Shown here: positions 57,486-64,000 of the stretch, in pieces | How positions within the stretch are numbered: the first letter of the stretch is position 1 | How the letters are laid out: every line of letters starts with the position of its first letter | From: JACJXF01 sp038316435 | Lineage (GTDB): Bacteria > Bacteroidota > Bacteroidia > Bacteroidales > GCA-2748055 | DNA: 64,000 bases | Direction of reading: 5' to 3' | NCBI GenBank assembly: GCA_038316435.1 | Contig: JBBQAQ010000014.1 | Location: forward strand, 15,700-79,699 | The notes under the pieces: generated by a model | The model's database searches: none | What the model saw: only the letters and a program-made list of their open reading frames with translations | Told to the model about the DNA's origin: nothing | Program-made: the position numbers and the translations under genes

Positions 57486-59873
57486 TTAAAAAGGATACCC
57501 AATCCCCAGATTCAGCACAAAATCTTCCCTGCCAAGTTGCCTTGATCCAAAAATCCATTTCTCTCCTGATGGGTATTCGGGATCCCGGGTTTTTATTCCA
57601 AGATCGAAACGGAAGATAAAGAATGAGAAGTCGAAACGGGTACCAAAACCGGTACCTACAGCAATATCATTATAAAACTTGTTCAGCTGGAATAACGCTC
57701 CTTCTCTGTCGTCGTTTTTATTTATTGCCCATATATTACCGGCATCAACAAACAAAGCACCCTCTAGTACCCAGAATAATTTAAAACGGTATTCTAGGTT
57801 TGCCTCCAGCTTAATATCGGCAGTTTGATTGCTGTACCTCTGTTTCACCAGTTCCTTATAAGAGCCAGGTCCAAGATCTCTCACCTGCCATGCGCGGATG
57901 CTATTTGCTCCCCCGGAAAAATATTTCTTTTCAAATGGTAAGGCTGTAGAGTTTTTATATGGAAGTCCGGCGCCTGCAAATAGTCGGTAAACAATACTGT
58001 TTCCGGGATTCAGAATGTTGTAGTGTCTGAAATCAATGTCACTTCTTAAATATTGCGCAAAGTTCGTATTGAAAAGTTCATAAGCACCATTGTTTTTTGG
58101 CTGATCAGTAATTTTAAACGCAGAATAAAGTATATTCCCGGCTGCTTCTGCATTAAACTTCATGTAGATAAAATCCTTGTTCTTTTGGAGATTTTGGTTG
58201 GTATAGGTAAGGCTATAATTGGTAACCGTCACCAAATGAGGCTGATAAGAATAATAGATATAAGTTCCTTCGAGCAAATCGATAAATTCTTGAGATTTAT
58301 ATGGGATTTGAACCAAATTTATTTCGATGGGGTTAATTACATGGGTAAGAAAACGGTTTCCTTTCCAAATATAGCCAAATGATGCATTGGCAACCGTACG
58401 GATATAATCGGGTCGGCGCTGGAAATTATATGCGAGCTTAAGTGTTGTTTTAGGATTGTATTTCTTAATAAACTGCTCAGTGCGGAATGGAAGAAGGAAT
58501 TTAGGTATACTCAGGTTGGCTTCAGCTCCCAGCTCGACCATATTTCCATATTTGGTGGTTGTATTTTGCTTAATGGTTTCAACAGCTCCCTTGAAACGCA
58601 TATCGAAGTTTTCGGCACCTTTGAAAAGATTTCTGTGCTGATAAACCAGATTCCCTCCTCCCCCTATATTTCCAGATGAATTAGTCCCTTCCAACTCAAT
58701 GGAATAAGATTGTAACACAAATGGCGTAAGCTGAATATTACAATCCAGTTTTCTAATTATCGAATCTTCTTGGTTTGCAGGTTCAGTAAAATCTATCGTT
58801 ACCAGTCGAAAAACCTGCAATGACGACAGATTCCTATAGCTCTGGCTGACATTACTTAACTTATACCATTCTCCGGGAAGAATAAAATTTGAACTAAGAA
58901 CCACACCCGGTTTAACATTTTGCTTGTCATCATACAGAATATTTATACCATCGATAATAGTAGTGTCGAGATTATTTCTGTATGCATCAGGGTCTGCAAG
59001 CGCCTCCTTTGCATTAAAACATGTGACAATAAAAACTTTACCGATTTCATATTTCGGGTGTGGAATTTCGGTAAAAGTTCCATCCGAATGCAATTGCCGA
59101 TACTTTTTGACAACCAGACTTACATTGACTTTATGGTCAGAGTGAGAACTGTCGGCCTGATAAAATATGTATTCTTTTGAAAAATTGTAAAAACCTTTGT
59201 CCTTGAGAAGTTTTTCAATTCTTTCTCTTTCTCCGGAAAGAACATCCACATCAAAATTATTTTTGGGCTTTAGAAGGCAGTTGGCTGAATCTGCGAGTAC
59301 AAATCGCATAAGGGTTGTATCTTCAAACTTGTAGCTTACAATGTTTATCAGATAAGGCTCATGAAGTTCAAGACTATAAATGATTTTCGCCTTTTTCTTT
59401 TTATAAAGAGTGGTGTCTTTTACTTCACCGTTATAATATCCCTTGTTATGCAAATAAAGTTCAAGCTGACTGGAAGTTTTCTTAGTTAGAAATTCATCGA
59501 GTACAACTGGTTCCTCTCCAATGGTGCGAAGCCAGCGGTTCCACCAATTATCTTTTTTTTCGCGGGATACGTTATAAACAGACAAATGAAACTTAAGTCC
59601 GAGTATTTTCTTATTGGGCTTTTGTTTAACGTAAGTAACCAGTTCTTCCTGATTGATCTTTTTACTCTCTGTTTTGATAGTGTATTTATCAAGCAGGTAT
59701 TTATCCTTAGGTACATATTTTGCACTGCCGCATGAACTGATTAATCCAACTAAAACAAGGATTACCGGCAACAAAGGTCGGGAAACAAATGCAATTATTC
59801 GGTTCTTCACCAACAAAACAAAGGATTTAGTAAATTCGCCGTAAATATACTTAACTTGAGCTAAGTAATGCAT
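57486..59873 (-). CDS. tamL: TamL-type outer-membrane lipoprotein of the Omp85 family
   Basis: A BamA/TamA-type protein of 795 residues that carries a lipobox: LVGLISSC with Cys48, as in the Bacteroidota TamL that partners TamB. A GTG at 59810 would give a neater signal peptide (VKNRIIAFVSRPLL, then the lipobox) and may be the true start. POTRA-like segments cover about 55-400. The barrel (about 420-795) includes YFSGGANSIRAWQVRDLGPG, the lid-loop motif typical of Omp85. TamB is not adjacent. It is divergent from the methyltransferase gene with a 32-base gap. Confidence 0.88.
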   Translation of the reverse strand: MHYLAQVKYIYGEFTKSFVLLVKNRIIAFVSRPLLPVILVLVGLISSCGSAKYVPKDKYLLDKYTIKTESKKINQEELVTYVKQKPNKKILGLKFHLSVYNVSREKKDNWWNRWLRTIGEEPVVLDEFLTKKTSSQLELYLHNKGYYNGEVKDTTLYKKKKAKIIYSLELHEPYLINIVSYKFEDTTLMRFVLADSANCLLKPKNNFDVDVLSGERERIEKLLKDKGFYNFSKEYIFYQADSSHSDHKVNVSLVVKKYRQLHSDGTFTEIPHPKYEIGKVFIVTCFNAKEALADPDAYRNNLDTTIIDGINILYDDKQNVKPGVVLSSNFILPGEWYKLSNVSQSYRNLSSLQVFRLVTIDFTEPANQEDSIIRKLDCNIQLTPFVLQSYSIELEGTNSSGNIGGGGNLVYQHRNLFKGAENFDMRFKGAVETIKQNTTTKYGNMVELGAEANLSIPKFLLPFRTEQFIKKYNPKTTLKLAYNFQRRPDYIRTVANASFGYIWKGNRFLTHVINPIEINLVQIPYKSQEFIDLLEGTYIYYSYQPHLVTVTNYSLTYTNQNLQKNKDFIYMKFNAEAAGNILYSAFKITDQPKNNGAYELFNTNFAQYLRSDIDFRHYNILNPGNSIVYRLFAGAGLPYKNSTALPFEKKYFSGGANSIRAWQVRDLGPGSYKELVKQRYSNQTADIKLEANLEYRFKLFWVLEGALFVDAGNIWAINKNDDREGALFQLNKFYNDIAVGTGFGTRFDFSFFIFRFDLGIKTRDPEYPSGEKWIFGSRQLGREDFVLNLGIGYPF

Positions 59874-59905
59874 ATTTTTACAAATCCCCTGAAAAATATA
59901 TCAGC

Positions 59906-60700
59906 ATGATATCAAATAATCAGATTAAGATTTATTCTTCACTCCGGAATAAGAAATACCGCGAAACATATAACTTATTTCTTGCCGAGGGAGAAAAAAT
60001 CGTGCTCGATATCCTGAAACCGGGCAAAAGAGTTTTTAAGATTCACAGCCTTATTGCGAGTACTGAATTTATCAAATCGCTACCTTCGGCTTATTTAAAG
60101 GAATTGCCTGAAATTCAGGAAGTCAATGATACTACTCTCGAAAAAATATCCTCTCTCAGCGCTCCGAATAAAGCAATTCTGGTATGCGGATTACCGGATT
60201 ATCAGCCAGATTTTAAAGAAATCGCGGGAGGTTTAAGTCTTTTCCTCGATGATATTCGCGATCCTGGAAATCTGGGAACCATAATGCGTACAGCTGACTG
60301 GTTTGGAATTCATCATATTTTTTGCAGTCTCGAAAGTGTTGATGTTTATAATCCAAAAGTTGTTCAATCTACCATGGGAGCTTTATGTCGAGTAAAAGTT
60401 TATTATTTTGAAACCTCAGATCTTCTGAACGAAATAAGGAAGATGGACTCGTTTCCGCTTATTGGCACATTGTTGGAAGGTGAAAATTTATACTCCGCTG
60501 AACTCCCTTTAAAAGGGATGATTGTATTGGGAAATGAATCGAGGGGAATTTCTCCTGCACTGCAGAAAGAACTAAACTACAAACTCACCATTCCATCCAA
60601 TGGAACTGGTTCTGAAATTTCCGAATCGTTAAATGTAGCTTCAGCAGCCGCAATAGTAATGGCTGAATTCAGAAGGCGACAAGCTGGTTATTCGAAATGA
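59906..60700 (+). CDS. TrmH/SpoU-family RNA 2'-O-methyltransferase
   Basis: A 264-residue SPOUT enzyme that methylates a ribose in rRNA or tRNA with S-adenosylmethionine. The N-terminal substrate-binding domain (YSSLRNKKYRETYNLFLAEG) precedes three SPOUT motifs: LDDIRDPGNLGTIMRTADWF, VLGNESRGISP and LTIPSNGTGSEISESLNVASA. The C-terminal knot is intact. RlmB and TrmH types both share this layout, so the target is uncertain. It ends 13 bases inside the convergent porT gene. Confidence 0.93.
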   Translation: MISNNQIKIYSSLRNKKYRETYNLFLAEGEKIVLDILKPGKRVFKIHSLIASTEFIKSLPSAYLKELPEIQEVNDTTLEKISSLSAPNKAILVCGLPDYQPDFKEIAGGLSLFLDDIRDPGNLGTIMRTADWFGIHHIFCSLESVDVYNPKVVQSTMGALCRVKVYYFETSDLLNEIRKMDSFPLIGTLLEGENLYSAELPLKGMIVLGNESRGISPALQKELNYKLTIPSNGTGSEISESLNVASAAAIVMAEFRRRQAGYSK

Positions 60701-61395
60701 AAAGATAAACCGACGATGTAGGGTTTCATTTTATCTATCGATGCCGCCTCGTTCTCCCAACCGATGGAATATGCTCTGATTTTTGTGTCGAAAATGCCGA
60801 CACCCACTTTTAACTCCGTTGAAAGTTTAAAAAAAGGAAGGTAAAAATCAATTCCAATACCTGCTTCGTAGTAGATGTTTCCTGGAGAAAGTCTGATATT
60901 ATCCTTTGTTGATGCTTCTTTTCCGGAGGATAAGTCGTAACGGTAATTAAGTCCACCTAGAATATATGGTCTATAGTTATTAAGTCTTTTTGACCGATAC
61001 TTCAGATCAAGCGGGAAATCCAGATAAGCAAATTCGATATCGTCGGATCTTTTCAAGGCACTAGTATTATCAATATAAAAAGATATAGATTTGCTTCCCA
61101 AACAGATACCAGGTAAAAATCTAAGATCCAGATTATCGGTAAGTCGATAATTGGATACAATCTGCACCTGAAAACCAGAACCCGGTTTTGAAACATCCGG
61201 AATAAGTCTTGGGCTGGTGACAGTATCCTTCATCATGCTCCGTTTTATACCCATATCAGGACTGCATACCCCAACAGAAAAGCCGAAATGCACTGCTTTA
61301 TTATCGTAACCTGGATCATTCCAGGGTTTTTTTTCCTGTGAGGATACCAAAATTGGTACGAAAAGAAATAAAACTAAATATAAAATACGTTTCAA
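60688..61395 (-). CDS. porT: PorT-like outer-membrane beta-barrel protein (type IX secretion)
   Basis: A 235-residue protein with a Sec signal (MKRILYLVLFLFVPILVSSQ) and eight or more amphipathic strands of an OMPb-brl type barrel (GFSVGVCSPDMGI, NLDLRFLPGICLG, YRPYILGGLNYRYDL and others). PorT, needed for type IX secretion in Porphyromonas gingivalis, has this length and lies next to ubiE in many Bacteroidota, as here. It overlaps the convergent methyltransferase gene by 13 bases. No other Por or Spr genes are in the window. Confidence 0.8.
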   Translation of the reverse strand: MKRILYLVLFLFVPILVSSQEKKPWNDPGYDNKAVHFGFSVGVCSPDMGIKRSMMKDTVTSPRLIPDVSKPGSGFQVQIVSNYRLTDNLDLRFLPGICLGSKSISFYIDNTSALKRSDDIEFAYLDFPLDLKYRSKRLNNYRPYILGGLNYRYDLSSGKEASTKDNIRLSPGNIYYEAGIGIDFYLPFFKLSTELKVGVGIFDTKIRAYSIGWENEAASIDKMKPYIVGLSFHFE

Positions 61396-61539
61396 AAGAT
61401 ATTGTTTTGTTTAATAACGATCCCGGCGTAAAAATAGTATAAATTGGCTTTTATTGCGTTAAATTGTTTTGTATTTATTGTGTATTCATAATGCAATTCA
61501 TAATGATTAATCGCTTACCTTTTTTTTTGCCCCTCTAAA

Positions 61540-61557
61540 TCTCCCCCAAGAGGGAGA
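61540..61557. repeat. CCCCTCTAAATCTCCCCCAA-type dispersed intergenic repeat
   Basis: TCTCCC-N6-GGGAGA in the context GCCCCTCTAAATCTCCCCC is a short palindrome of a type I remember from many Bacteroidota intergenic regions. It lies in the 243-base gap between porT and ubiE. Only one copy is in the window. Confidence 0.4.
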
Positions 61558-61638
61558 CTTTTCAAATAGTTACTGCGTTTTAAATCCTTTATGATTGTCT
61601 AAGAATAAGTTAGATAGCCACATTCCTATAAATATTCC

Positions 61639-62379
61639 CTAAGCTTTTCCTGAAATGTACAGACTTGCAATTCCTCCGCTTAACTTTTTAAATTCAGAGG
61701 TTTTAAATCCTGCATCGAGCAACAAGTTCTTCATTTTCTCTCCATGTGGAAAGGCATAAATCGAATCGGGTAAATACTGGTATGCCCGGGGATCGGCTGC
61801 AAAAAGCTTTGCCATCAAAGGAAGAATCCTTCTTGTGTAGAATGTGAAGAAGAAAGACATACTTCCCTCTGGCTGTGAAAATTCAAGAATTAGCAAATGC
61901 CCGCCGGCTTTAGTTACCCTGAACATTTCTGAAAGTCCCTTTGGCAAATCCTCATAATTTCTTACTCCGAAAGCAACCGTTACAAAATCGAATTTATTAT
62001 CGGGAAATTGCAGTGATTCAGAATCCCCTGTGAGAAAACTTATTGATTGCAAGCCTTTTGCCTCGGCTTTTTTCCTTGCTACCTTAAGCATTTCCTCTGA
62101 AATATCTACTCCGGTTATTGTTTGAGGCTTAATTTTGCTGAGTTCGAAAGCCATATCTCCTGTACCTGTTGCAATATCAAGTATTTCCAGATCATGAAGT
62201 TGTTTTGAACCAGAAATGGCAAGTCTTTTAATGGTTCTTACCAGTTTCTTCCTCCACAACACATCAATATTAAATGATAAAAAATGGTTCAGGAAATCAT
62301 ATCGACCGGCGATGGCATTAAACATCTGAACAACCTGCTCTTTGCGGGTTCCGGGCTGGTCTATATAGGGTTTTATCAA
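61639..62379 (-). CDS. ubiE: Demethylmenaquinone methyltransferase (UbiE/MenG)
   Basis: The 246-residue SAM-dependent enzyme makes the last step of menaquinone synthesis. Motif I is LEILDIATGTGDMAFELSK, followed by FDFVTVAFGVRNYEDLPKG and LLILEFSQPEG. The N-terminal segment VQMFNAIAGRYDFLNHFLSF is specific to the UbiE/MenG family. Its presence shows that the organism makes menaquinone, so it has a membrane electron chain besides the soluble hydrogenases. The gene is upstream of porT in the same direction. Confidence 0.96.
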   Translation of the reverse strand: MIKPYIDQPGTRKEQVVQMFNAIAGRYDFLNHFLSFNIDVLWRKKLVRTIKRLAISGSKQLHDLEILDIATGTGDMAFELSKIKPQTITGVDISEEMLKVARKKAEAKGLQSISFLTGDSESLQFPDNKFDFVTVAFGVRNYEDLPKGLSEMFRVTKAGGHLLILEFSQPEGSMSFFFTFYTRRILPLMAKLFAADPRAYQYLPDSIYAFPHGEKMKNLLLDAGFKTSEFKKLSGGIASLYISGKA

Positions 62380-62476
62380 AATGCTAAAATTAATATCGAG
62401 GCCAAAAATAAGGAATTTATTTATTCTTTAGCTTTGTGGGGATGAAAAGTGAACCAAAAAACCAAATATACAACTC

Positions 62477-63238
62477 ATGAAAAAGATAGCTCTAATTACC
62501 GGTGCTACCACCGGAATCGGCGAAGCTACAGCCATTCTTCTTGCATTAAATAATTTCGATATCATCATCACCGGACGGCGCAAACCGCTTCTCGATCGGC
62601 TAAAACAGAAGATTGAATCGGAAACAAAAGCCGAGGTAATTGCTTTGAATTTCGATGTTCGCAAACTGTCTGAGGTGAAGACGGCTATTTCCTCCCTCGA
62701 AACAAAATGGAGAAATATTGACGTGCTTGTAAACAATGCTGGACTTGCTGTGGGCCTTAACCACATTGATAAAGGTGAAGTTGACGACTGGGAACGGATG
62801 ATCGACACTAACATCAAAGGCCTTTTATACGTAACCCGTGAAGTTAGTCCGCTGATGGTTGCTCGAAACTCTGGTCACATCATTAACATGTCATCCATTG
62901 CTGGAAAAGAAGATTACGAGAATGGAAATGTTTATTGTGCCACCAAGCATGCCGTTGATTCTTTGAGTAAGACGATGCGTGTCGATCTTGTGCAGCATGG
63001 AATAAAAGTCACAAATATCGCTCCCGGAATGGTTGATACGGAATTTTCGCTAGTCAGATTTAAAGGGGATAAAACCCGCGCCGACAATGTATACAAAGGC
63101 TTCACACCTTTATATGCTCAGGACATTGCCGAAGCGATTTTATTTGCAGTTACCCGGCCTGCGCATGTTTGTATCAACGATATGCTGATTATGCCTACTG
63201 CTCAAGCTGCAGCGCTGTTGGTTAGAAGAGAAGCCTAG
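62477..63238 (+). CDS. Short-chain dehydrogenase (YdfG-like 3-hydroxy acid dehydrogenase)
   Basis: A 253-residue classical SDR. Cofactor motif TGATTGIGEA is at about 7-16, NNAGLAVG near 90, and the catalytic Ser-Tyr-Lys in MSSIAGKEDYENGNVYCATK. ITGRRKP after the second strand suggests NADP(H). The C-terminal part (NIAPGMVDTEFSLVRFKGD, then TRPAHVCINDMLIMPTAQ) is typical of YdfG, which oxidises L-allo-threonine, serine and 3-hydroxy acids. It stands alone and converges with the Ldh-family gene, its stop touching that gene's stop. Confidence 0.92.
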   Translation: MKKIALITGATTGIGEATAILLALNNFDIIITGRRKPLLDRLKQKIESETKAEVIALNFDVRKLSEVKTAISSLETKWRNIDVLVNNAGLAVGLNHIDKGEVDDWERMIDTNIKGLLYVTREVSPLMVARNSGHIINMSSIAGKEDYENGNVYCATKHAVDSLSKTMRVDLVQHGIKVTNIAPGMVDTEFSLVRFKGDKTRADNVYKGFTPLYAQDIAEAILFAVTRPAHVCINDMLIMPTAQAAALLVRREA

Positions 63239-64000
63239 TTAAATCACTTCAAACTTAATCCCCAGTTCATCTGCAATTCCTTTGATCTCCACTGCAACTG
63301 CAGGGATCAGACTAATTCCGTCTTTCCTAATTTTCGCCTCTTTCAAACGTTCGGGTTCACCGGGAATTAAAACACCTTCTGTGCCTGGCGTGGGTGAAGA
63401 ATTTTTGAAAGTTTCAATCCATTCGTCCATTTTGGCCTTAAACTCCGATGCCGGTTGGAAAGCGTCAATTCGCATGGCACCAAAGAAATGTCCCGTTCCC
63501 TCTCCTACTGATTTATCGTTAGGTTTTAGGTTGGATACAAATGGAGGTACAAATGGTCCGAAGTTTGCGCCTGACAAAACAGCTGAAAAAATATCCACAA
63601 TGGCACTCAGGCAAAAACCTTTATGGCTGCCGTGTTCATAATCTCCCCCGAGAGCAAGCATTGATCCGCCTCTGCCAATTATTGAGGGATCGTTTGAAGG
63701 TTTTCCATCCATATCCTGCAATAGTCCGAAAGGGATATCATCTCCCCTTTTAGCGGCAACTGTAAGTTTTCCATGAGCAACTGGAGTTGTAGCAAAATCA
63801 GCTACGAATGGAGGATATTTTCCAGCCGGAATAGCAACCGCTATTGGATTGGTTCCCAGCATTTTACTTAAGGAAAATAAAGGCGCAACCAAGGGATTTG
63901 CGTTGGTCATGCTAATACCGATCATATCATGTTCGAGAGCCATCATGGCATAATATCCGGCGATTCCATAATGATTGGAGGCACGTGTAGAAACCCATCC
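63239..64000 (-). CDS. Ldh family (malate/L-lactate/ureidoglycolate) dehydrogenase, 5' part cut by window end
   Basis: The frame is open to the right window edge (codons ahead of 63946 read NHYGIAGYYAMMALE, a family hallmark), so the Met at 63946 is internal. Visible are the NAD(P)-binding loop GISMTNANPLVAPLFS, the active segment GTNPIAVAIP, MLALGGDYEHGSHKGFCLSAIVD and the closing helix. These fold-type IV dehydrogenases reduce oxo acids such as oxaloacetate or ureidoglycolate. The substrate is not clear. About a third of the gene lies outside the window. Confidence 0.85.
   Translation of the reverse strand, partial: GWVSTRASNHYGIAGYYAMMALEHDMIGISMTNANPLVAPLFSLSKMLGTNPIAVAIPAGKYPPFVADFATTPVAHGKLTVAAKRGDDIPFGLLQDMDGKPSNDPSIIGRGGSMLALGGDYEHGSHKGFCLSAIVDIFSAVLSGANFGPFVPPFVSNLKPNDKSVGEGTGHFFGAMRIDAFQPASEFKAKMDEWIETFKNSSPTPGTEGVLIPGEPERLKEAKIRKDGISLIPAVAVEIKGIADELGIKFEVI

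Noticed and set aside
62428..62817. A 129-codon minus-strand frame opposite the SDR gene
   Set aside because: It is antisense to the Rossmann region of a well-supported SDR, and its Ser/Phe-rich composition is that of a complementary shadow frame.

Overview
The window is a 64 kb piece of a low-GC chromosome from an anaerobic member of the Bacteroidota (Bacteroidia-like). Evidence: promoters of the TTTG-N20-TAnnTTTG type, the tRNA-tuf-tRNA-Trp-secE-nusG-rplKAJL-rpoBC block, a TamL-type lipoprotein OMP, a PorT-like protein next to ubiE, an S46 peptidase of the DPP11 type, rpsU-xerC-hpf, and a DUF3467 gene behind rpoC. Strict anaerobic hydrogen metabolism is shown by five proteins with [FeFe]-hydrogenase H-domains.

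Layout. (1) 1-2191: the end of an ABC importer operon (binding protein cut by the window edge, permease, ATPase). (2) 2220-3161: a ribF gene whose kinase half looks degenerate. (3) 3350-24285: a 21 kb hydrogenase and redox-signalling island. Operon A, on the minus strand, runs hydC-like, hydB-like, hydA-like (Asp in place of the proton-relay Cys), a sensory hydrogenase fused to a histidine kinase, a single-domain response regulator, a REC-histidine kinase hybrid, and rex. Divergent from it lie a small [2Fe-2S] protein, a PAS-containing hydrogenase-like sensor that has lost three of its four H-cluster cysteines, and a SpoIIE-type phosphatase. Operon B, on the minus strand, runs DRTGG, anti-sigma-type ATPase, a third hydrogenase-like sensor, DRTGG, PHP, ATPase. 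The canonical bifurcating-type set follows it (small [2Fe-2S] protein, hydB, hydA, hydC). Both operon A and operon B start behind a pair of overlapping TTGTTA-N6-TAACAA palindromes placed identically relative to a -7 box. They are plausible Rex operators, since rex is the last gene of operon A. (4) 24457-25446: a BlaI-type repressor with two matched operators, followed by the fused remains of an M56 sensor gene and an ORF6N gene. (5) 25450-28699: larE-larC-larB-nikR for the nickel-pincer cofactor. (6) 28882-34803: DPP11 peptidase, Maf, UbiA-type prenyltransferase, KdsC-like phosphatase, DUF2520 protein and a hypothetical gene. (7) 34954-38636: etfB-etfA-acyl-CoA dehydrogenase. (8) 38883-52632: DUF3467, rpoC, rpoB, ribosomal stalk genes, nusG, secE, tuf and five tRNAs. 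(9) 53026-64000: hpf, xerC, rpsU, a helix-hairpin-helix protein, fba, tamL, an rRNA/tRNA methyltransferase, porT, ubiE, an SDR and the 3' part of an Ldh-family dehydrogenase.

How the parts may work together (inference). HydABC would couple NADH and ferredoxin oxidation to H2 formation. Rex would derepress both hydrogenase operons when NADH/NAD+ is high. The three hydrogenase-like sensors feed a histidine kinase, a phosphatase and an ATPase, which suggests layered sensing of H2 or redox state. No HydE, HydF or HydG maturase, no STAS-domain protein, no DNA-binding response regulator and no LarA are present in the window, so partners must lie elsewhere. No CRISPR array, integrase-bounded island or complete IS element was seen.
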